Shown here: one piece after another, positions 1 to 12,024 of the stretch | Position numbering within the stretch: position 1 is the stretch's first letter | How the letters are laid out: each line of letters starts with the position of its first letter | DNA from: Plutella xylostella | Lineage: Eukaryota > Arthropoda > Insecta > Lepidoptera > Plutellidae | Assembly (NCBI RefSeq): GCF_932276165.1 | Contig: NC_063993.1 | Location: 11,108,001 to 11,172,000 of the forward strand | Direction of reading: 5' to 3' | DNA: 64,000 bases | Notes under the pieces: generated by a model | Told to the model about the DNA's origin: nothing | Database searches by the model: none | Seen by the model: only the letters and a program-made list of their open reading frames with translations | Program-made: the position numbers and the translations under genes

Positions 1-425
1 GAGTCCAATTTTCTTTTCAATTTCTTAAATGGTAATACGAAAAATAATCTCAATTAGGTATTATAATCCTGGCCCATAGTCCGCACCTGCCTGACCCCCC
101 ATAATTCTCATCGCACCTCTATAAATTCACTTCCGTGAGAAAACAGTTAAACTCAATGGCTAAAGAAATATACGGATGGAAAAAATCGTAATTCACCCCC
201 AACCTATCTGAAGTCTAGCCAAATAATTCTAGCTGGAATGTTTGGTTTCCTGTTTTATGTATAGGTTTTATTGGGGGTTTTTATTTTACGTGTCTATTCA
301 CAGCTTAGGTAACCTATGTGGCTAATGGCTGCCTCATTGGACTGAAAATATCAGACAGATTGCCAGCAATGGTTTTTAACTACCTCACTCTTTGAATTTT
401 TGTGCATTTTATTCTTAAATAAGAA
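1..425. other. intergenic or intronic sequence, nothing recognised
   Basis: I see no coding frame, repeat end or RNA structure that I can name. The stretch ends at the 5' truncation point of the LINE that follows. Confidence 0.5.
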
Positions 426-2078
426 ATGCGAAACCATTTTGAAAATGAGCTTGCTTCTTCAATCAAAGTTGGTAACAGCAGTTCAATAGACTCGATATTC
501 CTGGAACCCACAGACTTTGTCGAAGTAGAAGGACATATAAGGCATCTACAAACTACCAAGGCACCAGGAATCGATGGTCTGGGCAATATTCTTATTAAAT
601 CCATTGGGTCATGTATAATTGAACCCTTGACACACATTTATAATTTGAGTATTGCTTCAGGTGTTTTCCCAACGGAATGGAAGGTCGCTGCAGTCATACC
701 AATACATAAAGGGGGACCCAAAGACATGCCTGATAAATATAGACCCATATCATTACTTGGAATATTTTCAAAAATTTTAGAAAAACTTATTAATAAACGG
801 CTTGTAAAATATCTAGAAACGAAAGGTCTAATATCCCCACGACAATTTGGCTTTAGGAAAGGTATGTCAACGGAGGATGCAGTGTCTTTACTTGTAAAAA
901 TTGTTTCCGGTCACCTAGATAATAACAAAAAGTGTGTGGGTATATTTATCGACCTCGCAAAGGCTTTTGACACCATTTCCATACCAATACTTCTGAAAAA
1001 GCTAGAAACCTTGGGCGTACGCGGGGTTGCTTTAGACTGGTTCCGGAGTTATTTGACCAACCGAAAACAATGTGTGAAAGTTGGCGAACACATGAGTACA
1101 CTACTCGATACCCGTTTTGGTGTTCCACAGGGGAGTATATTGGGTCCGACGTTATTCATCCTCTACATGAACGACATCCATTCGCTAGCCGTTACAAATG
1201 CGGATTTATTATGTTATGCTGACGATACTGCAATAATTTTTCATGGTGACTCGTGGGACCAAACCTTTGCAAATGCTGAAGCTGGTATGGAACTGGTGGC
1301 AAAATGGCTGCAGACTAACCTACTAACCCTTAATACCAATAAAACCAAATATCTGGCATTTCGAATTACTCAGGCTTCGCAAATTCCTTCGAACAAAGAA
1401 ATAAAAGTACATATCTGTAACCATACTGACTCTTTGTGTGTTTGTGAGGGAATAGCGAATGTCAAAGAGATTAAATACCTTGGTGTTATAATAGATGAAA
1501 AGTTAAACTTTCAGTCACATATCAACGCACTGTCTGCCAGAATCAGAAGGATTATACCCATTTTTAAGCACCTCAGACATGTAGCTACCCTGGAACTACT
1601 GAGAACCATATACTTTGCTCTGTGTCAATCTCTTATAGTATACTGCATATCCTGCTGGGGCAGTGCCCATAAATCAAGTTTGATAGTAGCCGAAAGAGCA
1701 CAACGTTCTGTCTTAAAGGTATTACTGAAAAAGCCGCGTCGATATTCCACAAAAACGCTCTATGAGGAAATGACAGTTCTAAGTGTACGTAAGTTATTTA
1801 TTTTAAAATCCTTCATTACTGCATACAGGCACACTGTAAACTCAAATAATTACGCGGACATCCTAGAGAAACGTGTGTTTAAAATTCCTTTGCCTAAAAT
1901 TAAAACTGCTTTTGCAAGGCGTTTTGCACCCTTTATAACAGCTCACATATTTAATGAAATCGCCAGGCAATGTAATATCAAACATTTATCCGATAGAGAA
2001 GCCAAAGTGGTAGTCCTGCGCTGGTTGACCGTATCATCCTACTCCGATGCAGAGAACATGTTAATGTGCGTTTATTAG
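426..2078 (+). CDS. LINE reverse transcriptase, N-terminally truncated but open
   Basis: RNA-directed DNA polymerase of a non-LTR retrotransposon, which copies element RNA into the nicked target. The 550 codons contain RT blocks in order: KAPGIDG (45-51), YRPISLL (105-111), FIDLAKAFDT with the first catalytic Asp (174-183), GVPQGSILGP (232-241) and the catalytic box YADD (264-267). A thumb and C-terminal region with a YLGV motif follows. A complete ORF2 of this group also has about 400 N-terminal residues with an APE-like endonuclease, which are missing. The ATG at 426 is a chance Met near the truncation point, not a native start. No internal stop or frameshift is visible, so the copy may be fairly young. 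It cannot be autonomous. Confidence 0.85.
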   Translation: MRNHFENELASSIKVGNSSSIDSIFLEPTDFVEVEGHIRHLQTTKAPGIDGLGNILIKSIGSCIIEPLTHIYNLSIASGVFPTEWKVAAVIPIHKGGPKDMPDKYRPISLLGIFSKILEKLINKRLVKYLETKGLISPRQFGFRKGMSTEDAVSLLVKIVSGHLDNNKKCVGIFIDLAKAFDTISIPILLKKLETLGVRGVALDWFRSYLTNRKQCVKVGEHMSTLLDTRFGVPQGSILGPTLFILYMNDIHSLAVTNADLLCYADDTAIIFHGDSWDQTFANAEAGMELVAKWLQTNLLTLNTNKTKYLAFRITQASQIPSNKEIKVHICNHTDSLCVCEGIANVKEIKYLGVIIDEKLNFQSHINALSARIRRIIPIFKHLRHVATLELLRTIYFALCQSLIVYCISCWGSAHKSSLIVAERAQRSVLKVLLKKPRRYSTKTLYEEMTVLSVRKLFILKSFITAYRHTVNSNNYADILEKRVFKIPLPKIKTAFARRFAPFITAHIFNEIARQCNIKHLSDREAKVVVLRWLTVSSYSDAENMLMCVY

Positions 2079-2406
2079 CTATTTATTATAATATATATTA
2101 TATTATTCTTTTATTATTTCTGTATCTATGTTTTCCATATGTTATATATATTGTACTTTTGGCATACGTAATTACTTATATTTTTATTTTTTATATGCAT
2201 GCCTAAATAATTTTAATATAACAAATCTTTTTATTTTGCGTCCTGCGTGACAAACTGTGTTTTACGGCTTGTTTTTGTGTAAGTTCGAACCTGATCTCTC
2301 ACGATACAGGTGTTACCTAGTGTGAGGATCACAGTGTGTTGTGATTTAAGTTAAACTTTTAAATTTTAATAAAGATTTTTTCATTTTCATTTTCATTTTT
2401 TTTCAT
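430..2406 (+). mobile_element. 5'-truncated CR1/Jockey-group LINE
   Basis: The element holds only the C-terminal part of ORF2, a 3' UTR, an AATAAA signal at 2368-2373 and a terminal run of CATTTT-like repeats (2375-2406). A simple-sequence 3' tail instead of pure poly(A) is typical of the CR1 group. The endonuclease domain and ORF1 are absent. The frame upstream of about 426 closes at once, so the truncation point lies near 426-430. No clear target duplication was found by eye. Group assignment rests on RT motifs and tail type only. Confidence 0.8.
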
Positions 2407-3530
2407 TTTTACATTTCACTAGTGCTCACTTTAAAGCCTAGTTTCGGCTTCAGCGTCATTTCCCAGCACTAGGCTAGTGGTGCTCGAGGGACAGCCGACG
2501 CAGCGGCTGATGACGCAATTACCGCCATGACGCAAAATTCTCCAAACCCACTCTCGAAAAGACTGTCTCTTGTTGATGCCTCGGTTTTTCACTTTTCCGC
2601 AACACGACTTTTTTTAAATTTTTATGAGTAAAATTATATTTTTTTGGCAAATTTACTCAGTTTGTTTACAACAACTTCCGCAATAATACTCTGTACTTAA
2701 GTTACTAAAATAGATATTCATAAACCACAATATTACGACCAACATCTTCAAAATACAAGTGCGATATAGAAGACAAATTATCCTACACTTTAGAACTGCC
2801 CAAACCCAAAAGCCACAAGCCAATAAAGACAGAACTAACGAAGCAACAGAACAGACGTACCCTCTGCAATGTCACCTCTCCACACATTCAACACTAAAAT
2901 TAAAACAATAAATTATTTGCCCGCCAGATGGCGTTGTATGAATGTGTCAAGTGGTGTCAGGGCGGTGTTTTGCCGCGAGGTAGGTGGGTACTTACCCACT
3001 GGATATGCAGCCGTCGGCAACTATTTTAAATAGGGTGGCTTCCTTAAGCGATAATAAATTTCAAGTTAATTTTGGGGCTAGGGAATGCGCGAGCAATGAA
3101 TGTTTACTGTAGAAAATTTTAATTTATGTTTTGAACTTAGATACCCTCCAAAACAACGGTTGTGTTTCAGGTCAAAATAGAAAATGTCAGTTTATTTTTT
3201 TAAGGTCGAGAGTTAGCTCTGTTTTATGGTCGGACAGTGGGACATACCTATATAACAAAAGATAGGACAGACATGCCAACGCCCACCTACGCCTCAAAAT
3301 TCATTTAAAAGTCAAGAGCCGAAATCATTTGAGCGTGAACTTATACAGGTAAAATAAAAACCTGTGTTCGTCCTTATAATTAGGAATTAACCTCTTATCC
3401 CCTAGCCACACGCCACGGCAAGCCCCAACACAAGACAACGTAACGGACGTATACAAAAACTGATTCCAACCATATCAGCCTGTACCCTTTGTAGCCCCTT
3501 CAAGGGCTATAAATTGAGGGCCGTCTAGGT
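2407..3530. other. non-coding sequence, nothing recognised
   Basis: No long open frame and no repeat end that I can place. A TATAAA at about 3509 lies 20 bp before an unassigned small ORF, next to a short palindrome (TAGCCC...GGGCTA, about 3493-3510). I would not call a promoter from this alone. Confidence 0.4.
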
Positions 3531-3911
3531 ATGTTTAGTGTTTCCAACTTGACGGTATACACGAATACGAGTTATAGTGCAGAGGTTAAGTCGCTTTTGT
3601 TGTGCGAAAAGTTAATTTTGTTTGAAGGGGTTTTAGGATCGCTGGCGCCACAAATGGCAGAGGTTGAGTTAGATTGTCAACGGTTTTTGAACCCCATAAA
3701 AGGGGGTTGTGACTTATATAATATGTACTATGAGTCTATCTGTAGGTACTTAATAAACATCAATAATCTGAAATTGAGTAACCGGTGTTTGACAAAAGAA
3801 CGCCATAAAGGAACAAAAGACAGCCTTACGTGCCTTTTTCTCATCGTGTCGGTGAAAAACGTAAAAGCTATGGTTTACCACCGTGGTAAACGGATTGGCC
3901 AGTCAGATTAA
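3531..3911 (+). CDS. unassigned 126-codon ORF
   Basis: ATG-initiated open frame with a mixed, non-repetitive composition and no motif that I recognise. There is no clear signal peptide or membrane segment. A TATAAA lies about 20 bp upstream, but no polyadenylation signal follows closely. At this base composition an ORF of this length can arise by chance, so I list it only as a possibility. It could equally be part of an uncharacterised repeat. Confidence 0.15.
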   Translation: MFSVSNLTVYTNTSYSAEVKSLLLCEKLILFEGVLGSLAPQMAEVELDCQRFLNPIKGGCDLYNMYYESICRYLININNLKLSNRCLTKERHKGTKDSLTCLFLIVSVKNVKAMVYHRGKRIGQSD

Positions 3912-4985
3912 CGTCAGTTGCTGACTACTGACGAGGCCTTATCGTTATTAGCACACGAGATGTCTGCTATAATATTAATCGTAAGTTATAATTAGTAAGG
4001 CTGTTAATCTACAGAGTAATTACCACAATACCACAACTAACGACGATCGAGATAAAGAAACCGCAACCACTCGCAGGCTATCTCTGTCTTCCATTTCAAT
4101 CCAGACTTGAGTTCTCCTCAAACATCTATAAAATGACGTAATTACTGTGAAAGCACAGCAAATATTGTCATAAAAAACAAACCTTACGTCCAGTATTAAT
4201 AAAAGCTAGAACTGTTGACTTTATTCCAGGTAATGATTTAAACAAATCCATTATGGTTGGTCTCGTGCTCGGCGGTAGGTTTGCTTTACCAATTAGGAGA
4301 TTGGTAGGAATTGAATTGTCGTTTCTGTATGACTTTTCCTTCTGATTGTCTTGTGTTTTTATTGTTAACGTTATGTAAATGAAGGGGACGCCCTTATCTT
4401 TTTAAAAATATAATATTTAAACAGATATTAAAGAATTAAAAAAGAGGCGCTATGCGTTTGAACTATTATAACTAGGTACTCAAAATAATTATGTATCTGC
4501 CTGTAGTCATATAACGAATATATCCATAGAAAAGCGTTTTTTAATTTATTTGTTTAGCATCCGTCATCAATTGAAAACCAACTCAGCATCAGAAACACAC
4601 AACACAATAAAAACAGATCATAAAGTCGAACAAGAGAATTATCCGCTTTGAAAATAGAATACAAGTGCAAACATACCGTGTATTATTCGAGCTTCACAAA
4701 AATCAACTAATAACCAATTAAAACAATACAATAGCAATGAACCAATCGCGGCTGCTCTTCGACGTACAATAAAAGGGTTAAAAACTGACGAAGTGCGAGT
4801 TACTTACGTCTACGAAAGGTTCCGTATCAGCGTACAAGATTATTTTTGATCGGTTCTGTTAAAAAGACACTGTCTTTATATTTGGTTATCTGAAAATGAC
4901 TACATTATTGAAAAATCACATTAGCAAAAATTATTTTAACCACTTAAACTCAAGGTGATCCACTAAAAAAAGGTTGTTTGTCTTG
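3912..4985. other. AT-rich sequence, nothing recognised
   Basis: No gene or repeat end was identified here. Confidence 0.4.
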
Positions 4986-4994
4986 TGATTTCAA

Positions 4995-5115
4995 TACAGA
5001 GGATTGTAAGAGATCGCTCTTAGCGATAAGGCCGCCTATTTTTCATTGTTCCTAGTTTATAAGTTCTCCTTGTATGTTTTAATTTGTGGTGTTCAATAAA
5101 GATACTCGTAAAGAT
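4995..5115 (+). repeat. probable solo LINE 3' UTR fragment
   Basis: A stretch with the phrase GCGATAAGGCCGCC, a T-rich body and then an AATAAAG signal near 5096. This resembles 3' UTR tails that recur across lepidopteran genomes at the end of non-LTR retrotransposons. No coding remnant precedes it, so it would be a very short 5'-truncated copy. The assignment is from memory of the motif. Confidence 0.35.
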
Positions 5116-5695
5116 ATATTCTATTGATATTGAATTCTTCACTAAACTTATCCTCGCTTTTGGATTGTAATAATAATATGCTCCCGCTCGTCACGGAACC
5201 CTAAAAATGGGTACTGAATTAATTAGAACAATTAGATGGTAGCCATCATTGTTGCAGCCTGCAGGAGGCTTCGATGGTGCAACGAGGCGGCGCATGAAAG
5301 CATTTCATTTCATGACATCATTCATGGATGAGCAAAAAATATCTTTAATTGATAGTGTCGTAATAATTGTCGTCATAATTCGTTACAGGCAGCAATTTTC
5401 ACAAATTTTACTTCATCATCAGTATCGATTTTATCTTCAGCTAACACCTAAGCTACATCTATGGAGCACCATAACACATAATCATAAAATGAAACAGGTT
5501 TTGATCCCGTCAACACCGCGCCAGCACCAACAGGCTCCTGACCACTATAGCAGAGAGAGTAGACAGTCCGCTGCTACGATCTTTGATGTGTGCACACGTT
5601 ATGCTGTGTAAATGGGCGGCTAAATCATGTATTTAATTATATTTCATTTTAATTTAAAACCATTAGTAAAATAATTTTTAAGTTCATTGTTACTA
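5116..5695. other. non-coding sequence with a weak ORF
   Basis: Contains a 120-codon frame without ATG start (5249-5611) that has no recognisable motif. The phrase ACGGAACCCTAAAAA at about 5195 recurs at about 32574 and resembles the end of a common lepidopteran repeat. Confidence 0.35.
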
Positions 5696-5795
5696 TTAAC
5701 AAAATATGGATTAATCGGAAATAAATGATTTAGGTATTATTATCGCTAACAAAATATGGATTAATCCGAAATAAATGATTTAGGTAATATTATTT
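5696..5795 (+). repeat. two-unit tandem repeat, 50-bp period
   Basis: The unit beginning TAACAAAATATGGATTAATC is present twice, at about 5697 and 5747, with only a few differences. It looks like a local tandem duplication. No function is implied. Confidence 0.8.
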
Positions 5796-5837
5796 ATTAT
5801 AAAAGATAGGTTACGTCCGTGAAAAAATTAAAAAGTG

Positions 5838-5912
5838 CCTACGAAATATGCTACGAGCTTTGCTACGCGCGCCGCTACGCACTTCAGAGCTACGGCGTAG
5901 CCGCGTAGCAAC
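5838..5912. repeat. CTACG/CGTAG palindromic motif cluster, copy 1
   Basis: CTACG and its reverse complement CGTAG occur many times within about 75 bp, including the near-palindrome GCTACGGCGTAGC. A related cluster lies at 12878-12937. Such arrays resemble subterminal transposase-binding repeats of DNA transposons, but I could not find matching terminal inverted repeats. Confidence 0.5.
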
Positions 5913-7255
5913 ATTACGGTAACGAACCGTGAGCTATACGTATGTGAACTTTATACGTGCACTTTATTTAAGCACCTCTGAGGTATACAAACTGTAAATA
6001 TGTATTGTAGGTATTTTTGATACCAGAGGTATATATTTACAAGTGATCATATATTATGTGAGGTTTTATGGAAATTTGAGTAAAAACATAAATAACGAAT
6101 TAAATAAATTAAAAAACAACTTACAGAAAATTAGTTTTTGAGGTTAAGTGGTTTCTACTCTTTTTTCTTACTTGTTGTTCGTATTTAAAATATGGGGGCA
6201 ATATAAATATTAAGATAATATCAAATTATGTGACTAAAGACCTCAGCTCCCAAAGTGATCATTACTCTAGCTATCGTTAAAAAAAATTAAAAGTCTTTTA
6301 AATCTGTTACGTTTATTTTCTACTAGCCTTACTGTTTTATGAATACAGTTAATTATTTCAACTAAGGTCATACAAAACAGTTGTGGAAAGTTTCATAAAT
6401 ACCGTAATAAATTCAGAATAATTCCAACTTACCTCACGGCAGAAGTACGACGAAACCCGCCAGCTGACGCACTGAAGTTATTTAAAAGTTCAATTTATCA
6501 CTAAGTTCATTTAAAATACCGAAAATACTATACACCGAATAATATTTCAACACTGAATACACTGGATATTACAAAAACTACGTTAAATACGAGACTAGAC
6601 ACGTGGCTATCGGTGAGACACAACTACACACATGCATCTACTTTTTAAATTTCACAACCAACTGAGTTAGCTTTCCTACTCCCTAAATTACTTGGTGTTA
6701 TGCCTTACATAAATTTTAACAAGTATTTAAAAGACTAATCAAACGAAAACCTTAAAATTCTAGAGAATACGACATAGAAAAAGTTTGTTCTAAATTTGAA
6801 AAATGTGCGCGGTGCGCGGCGGTTGATCGTGCTAGATTTTCAAAAGTCCGCGCTTATACTCTGCTGGCCGGATACATTCTTTTTACTTTTTTATCGCAAA
6901 TAAAACTTTTTGCAAAGTTTTGGCAAAGGTTTTGCGTATTCGGCCGCGTGCTGCGTTGGTGGAGGGCGGGCTGGTACTGAGCGGGAGCTATCAGACTGTA
7001 ACGTTGATAGTGTAGGTCTAGCACAGACGTAGGTACGCTACATTGAGACCTAGGTGCACATATGCCGACCCTCCAAGCAGTCTGCTCGTGGAAGGCTGGA
7101 GTGGGGAAGAGGCTTTACAGGGAAATGGAATGCGTGTTGGATGGTATTCCCGCGTATTATGTTAGGTTCTGGGTGCGGTAAAAGACATGTCAAGCGATGC
7201 TGATAGAGTAACCAAATAGTAGAGCAGGTTAGGTTAAGAAGTATTATCCTTACTA
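5913..7255. other. non-coding sequence, nothing recognised
   Basis: AT-rich and anonymous, with no gene seen. Confidence 0.4.
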
Positions 7256-7466
7256 TCCTTACTAATATTATAAATGCGAAAGTAACTGTGTCTGTCTGTC
7301 TGTCTGTCTGTCTGTTGCTCTTTCACGCCAAAACTACTGAACGGATTTGAATGAAATTTGGTATACATACGGTCTAGACCCTGGGAAAAAACATAGTCTC
7401 CTTTTTATCCCGAAATTCCCACGGGAAAACTTTTTAAGGCGAAGCAAAGCGCGCGGGAACAGCTAG
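7256..7466 (+). mobile_element. short Helitron-like element with TGTC microsatellite, copy 1
   Basis: The 211-bp sequence begins with TC (TCCTTACTAATATTATAAAT) and ends in CTAG after a GC-rich stretch. It sits exactly between a host A and a host T, as Helitrons do, with no target duplication. An internal run of TGTC/TCTG units lies at 7288-7314. The body is shared with a copy at 11819-12024 and a fragment at 52023. It matches the Helitron-like, microsatellite-bearing family known from Lepidoptera. It is non-autonomous and has no Rep/helicase. Confidence 0.7.
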
Positions 7467-9063
7467 TTTTCTATAAAAGAGTTTTATAATAATAAAAATA
7501 ACTCTACGGGAGGAGGTTGGCTAGATGAGTGCCGAATAAAAAAATGCAATAATAACTATGAAGTTTATATTGAAGGTTTCAAGATTTTCAATAAGTAAGT
7601 GAAGTAGGTACTTATACCTTATTTAATACTTATTATAAATATGTTTTATATTAAAATTATAAGATTGGGATTTTAACGGGTGTGATTATTGAACAAAATT
7701 TTTCAGATAAACTAAATTATAGGGTACCATAGGTCCAATAGGATGTACCGACTTAAGTTACCTTTGGGTACCTACGCTCTTTAAAAAATATTGAGTATGG
7801 TTTATTATTCAGTGTATTTAAAAACTTTAATGAATTGTATTAACTACTTAAACAAAACTGTATGTAAGTACCAACAATTGTGTCAATTTACCATCTGACT
7901 TCACAATCACAATCATGCCGACAATACGCTCTCTCAGTCACATAATTGGGCCGAACCCCAACGAGGCAATTCCAAGTGGAAACTTTACTGAACTTTTCCG
8001 AGACACCTAACAAAACATAGGCCTCACTACAAAGTAGTCCGAATCAAAGTTGCCCCATTATTGCTTTCTGCGCCACCGGCCAAAGAAATTTACGAATTCG
8101 CCGTCGAATCGCGCTCAAAGTGAACGTTTTGATTTGAAATAAAGGAAAATAGAGGCCGGAAAGGAGAACGGTTCGGTGTTCAAAATTCGAACACAATGGC
8201 GGACAAAAGCGTGATTGCGCCTCACGCGCGTAGAATTTGACAGAATTGCGATACAGCGCCATCTGTGAGCGGAAATCGGAACCGCTTGCTCGCCGCCTGA
8301 TTGAGGAAGCTGAGCGACTGAGCGTCTGCATTTTGTTGCTGAAGTTATTTTCACTATTTACCACTAATCTAAGCTAGTAAAATTCTTTATGTATTCGCCT
8401 GTTTTGAATACTCCTTTATAATAAACCATACACATCGATTAACCCCGAGTATAAAGGGAAATAGAGTACATTTTCATCTTGTGTTTCAATCCCCACGGCA
8501 GAGTAACATGTCGTAAAGTCTCGGAACATTTACATAACAGATTGTCCGCTCGGGCCCGAGTCAACAGTCCCACTGCGATTTTTGTCTGTGAACCGAACGT
8601 TTTGTGAGACATTTACAATTTAGTAACATATTATGTATAAATGTACCTAAGTATATACAGCCAGGTTGGTTTTTTACCGTTAGACTTACAGTCCAACTAT
8701 AAAGTTACGACATTGTGACAAGAGTGTGACTTTGCAAAGACTTTTCATCATTATCAGTTATTTACTTACATTTAATTTATGTACATTCGAAAATTAAAAT
8801 ACCGTTTGGTATGGCTTTTTAACGGATTTGTCCTTCAATCAATATAATACATCGTATAAATACGGTCTGTAACAATTAGTTAGAATCCACTTCCGTTTTC
8901 AAGACTTTATAGTTTTACTGTACTCTGAGGTTTATAAATACAAATTAGTTGTGTGTACCATTGTTTTAATTTTAATAGTTCCAGTGACTTATTACCAATT
9001 AGGCTAGCTTAATACCGCCTGCAATATTAAAGTACATTTAACAGCACACTTAATTAGATATCA
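7467..9063. other. non-coding sequence, nothing recognised
   Basis: Two overlapping minus-strand frames at 8044-8364 have no motif and I treat them as chance. No repeat ends were identified. Confidence 0.4.
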
Positions 9064-9755
9064 CTTTATATGCGATTGACTGAAAGAAAGGTCATGTCGA
9101 ACGAACATGTTTCATCATCGCCCGTAACTGTAGGAGGTGTCACCATCGAAGTTGTCGATCAGTATCCCTACCTAGGACAAGTGATCCGATTAGGTAAATC
9201 CAACTTCGATAAAGAGGTAGCTCGTAGAATCCAACTCGGATGGTCAGCGTTCGGGAAATTACGACACATCTTCACTGAAAACATACCTCAGTGTCTGAAA
9301 ACAAAAGTTTTCAATCAGTGCGTGTTGCCAGTGATGACTTACGGAGCCGAGACGTGGTGCTTCACCAAAGGGCTTATCCACAAGCTCAGAGTTGCTCAGC
9401 GTGCTATGGAAAGGGCTATGTTAGGCGTGTCCCTGCGAGATAGGATTCGTAATGAAGAAATCCGCAGGAGAACTAAAGTTACCGACATAGCCAAAAGGAT
9501 TAGCACGCTGAAGTGGCAATGGGCTGGCCACGTAGCCCGCAGAGCCGACGACCGCTGGAGTAGAAAGGTTCTGGAGTGGAGACCCCGTGTCGGCAAACGG
9601 CGTGTCGGTCGCCCCCCCCCCCCCCCCAACCCGTTGGTCTGATGATCTGCGGAAGGTAGCGGGAAGCCGCTGGATGCAGATGGCGGGTGACCGTTTGGGG
9701 TGGCGATCGTTAGGAGAGGCCTATGTCCAACAGTGGACTACAGAAGGCTGAGAGA
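9064..9755 (+). pseudogene. RTE-clade LINE, 3' end of ORF2, frameshifted
   Basis: C-terminal part of an RTE-type ORF2 downstream of the RT palm. Diagnostic phrases are YLGQVIRLGKSNFDKEV (residues 34-50 of the frame at 9070), the YGAETW motif, and the KWQWAGHVARR and RVGRPP blocks that characterise RTE C-termini. The frame runs into a 16-base C tract (9612-9627) and slips. In another frame beyond the tract the expected continuation resumes (RWSDDLRKVAG, then EAYVQQWTT near 9720-9740). The catalytic YADD region and everything upstream are missing, so it is a dead 5'-truncated copy. The RTE TGATGA-type tail is not visible. Confidence 0.85.
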
Positions 9756-11463
9756 GACTGAAAGAAAACCACTAATCACAAGTTGACTTTTAATTTTATT
9801 AACCGACAATATGTGACGTCACACCCTAAACATTCATCCTGCAAAACCTTACCAAAATATCAATGGCGAACAAACAACATGCAAACAAAAGTATCAGCAG
9901 GACGGCAACTTGCAAAACGCGCAATTTCACACGAATCATTCTCCGGGCGACGTAAACTCTGCCGTGGCGGCCATTACCATATCTAATTAAATAGACGGAC
10001 TAACTAAGTTAGCACCTGCGGCCGCCACCTGCTCTACAGGGTGTTCAGAAACACCCGAAACGTATAGCGGGTGTTGGGAATGGGCGAAATGTTCTGTAGC
10101 TTCTCCGACGGTTTTATAGATCTACATGGTGTATGTAAAAAGGTTGGCCTTACTATATTTCTCGAAGAAGATATGTATAGAGGCTGTTTTATATTTCCAG
10201 GACGTGATAAATATTATGATATACAGAAGTTCCATACGATTGTATCAAATGCGGAAACTATCCCCCTCTAATACTGAATAGAATACGTAACCAACTCCAA
10301 CGATACGAGTTATCAGCACCGTTCATTCAACTATCACAACCAACCAACCAACATTTTCAACATTTCCCATAGAACAACACAACACAACCGTGGAACAAAC
10401 ATTTAAAACTAAACAGAGATAAGGCACCTGCCCGAACACTATCTAAGGCTGGCCGTAAACGTTAGATTTTACAACCGGGCCGGATTAAGAAGCGATATCC
10501 GGAAACGATCCGGCGATATCCGCTTATAACCGGTTATGCGAAACAATCGACAGTGGACTCGGCTAATAGAGATAATTAAAAGAAAGGCTATTGTCGTACG
10601 CTTTTATTGAGCGGTAATGGATTTAAAAGCCTTCAACAGTTGGGTCCGGCCGCTGTTATAGTCAGAAGTATAATGGTCAGATTTGTTTGAAATAGTTGTG
10701 TAAAATTTGAGAGAATAGAACTTTTTATAGCAGATAAAAGCCGAATTTTGAAATTTTGATTTCATTTTCGAGCTTAGATATAACATGCTGCACATTTAGG
10801 TTTCGGCTTAGTATACCCTTTTTGCAACATTGGACATGATTTGAAGATGATAGTAAAATATTTATTTAAGATCTGCAAGTAATTAAAAAAATAAGAGAAG
10901 AAAATATGGCTCTTAGTTTGAAAATATGGCTCTACGGTGTCTGCACTACCTGCGTTAGTAGAGCCTTTCAATAATGAAATTATAAAAATAAAAAAATATA
11001 TCTAAACAAGAGTGAGATTATATAATCTGAAGACGAATTTAAAACGATCACATACCTCTATCTAGATCGACACATATGTAACGCCACCTGTACGGTGTTC
11101 GTCGGGCTAAGCGGCATAACAATGCGTAGTTACTCTGAGTACCTTCCGCCTGTGAACGCCCATAGACCTCTGCTGTCCTGGTACCTCGCCACTTGCTCAC
11201 CAGTGTTGCCACTTTATAATTGTTATAGTTTACCAAATTTATTGGATTTCCTAAGGGAAAAAAATACAAAATTATGCAATCATCTTATACATTAATAAGT
11301 TTTTTGAATTAACAATTACTTAATGTTGCTGTTTTTTTTTTCCAAAGACCACAATTGTCAATAAACTAAATAGGTTCTTCTTCCCAGGGCAAAATGGCAA
11401 CACTATCACTCGCCCTGAGAGTATTCTCCTACTTAAAAGACAGTTAATAATTTAAAATATTGA
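9756..11463. other. non-coding sequence, small ORFs only
   Basis: Contains several frames of 60-73 codons without recognisable motifs. A phrase around 10801-10832 (GGCTTAGTATA then CCCTTTTTGC) recurs near 50930, so at least part is dispersed repeat. Confidence 0.35.
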
Positions 11464-11604
11464 GATCTCGACAATATAAATTTATTTCCTACAAGACGTC
11501 ACGTTTTAAACTTCTTCTCTCAAATTTTCATGGGAATTAATCCAGTTTTACCGTGCCATGAGAGTCGCACCACTGTATTTGTGACATGAGAATTTAACCT
11601 CTGA
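11464..11604 (+). repeat. dispersed repeat of about 140 bp, copy 1
   Basis: Similar in sequence and orientation to 14686-14826. Shared blocks include GGGAATNAATCCAG, ACTGTATNTGTGACATGAGAATNTAA and a CTNGACAATAT start. The copies are diverged. No ends or target duplications were resolved and I cannot name the family. Confidence 0.6.
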
Positions 11605-11818
11605 TTGCAAGACACGGTGTAGGTAGAGGAGGTCAGGTGAGCCTGGTTCTGAATTTACATATTGGGTAGTGCCGGCTACCATTATCATTGACGGGCGATT
11701 TTGATTGGGCGATGATGGAATCAATGATTTCATGATTGCTCCCCGATTACTGACGCATCGGGAATGATTATTGTTTAACTGTACAGTCGGCGGCATGATC
11801 TTGTGTACGGAAATGTTA

Positions 11819-12024
11819 TCCTAACTAATATTATAAATGCGAAAGTAACTATGTCTGTCTGTCTGTCTGTCTGTTATTCTTTCACGCCAAAACTACTGAA
11901 CGGATTTGAATGAAATTTGGTATACATATGGTATAGACCCTGGGAAAGAACATAAGCTACTTTTTATCCCGGAATTCTTACGGGAAAACTTTTTAAGGCA
12001 AAACGAAGCTCGCGGAACACTTAG
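11819..12024 (+). mobile_element. short Helitron-like element with TGTC microsatellite, copy 2
   Basis: This 206-bp copy runs parallel to the one at 7256. It starts TCCTAACTAATATTATAAAT, contains a TGTC run and the phrase AAACTACTGAACGGATTTGA, and ends TTAG between a host A (11818) and T (12025). Its 3' end reads CTTAG where copy 1 reads CTAG, and its TGTC run is shorter. Confidence 0.65.

Noticed and set aside
5249..5611. 120-codon plus-strand frame
   Set aside because: It has no ATG at the start and low-complexity His/Gln-rich stretches, with no recognisable domain.
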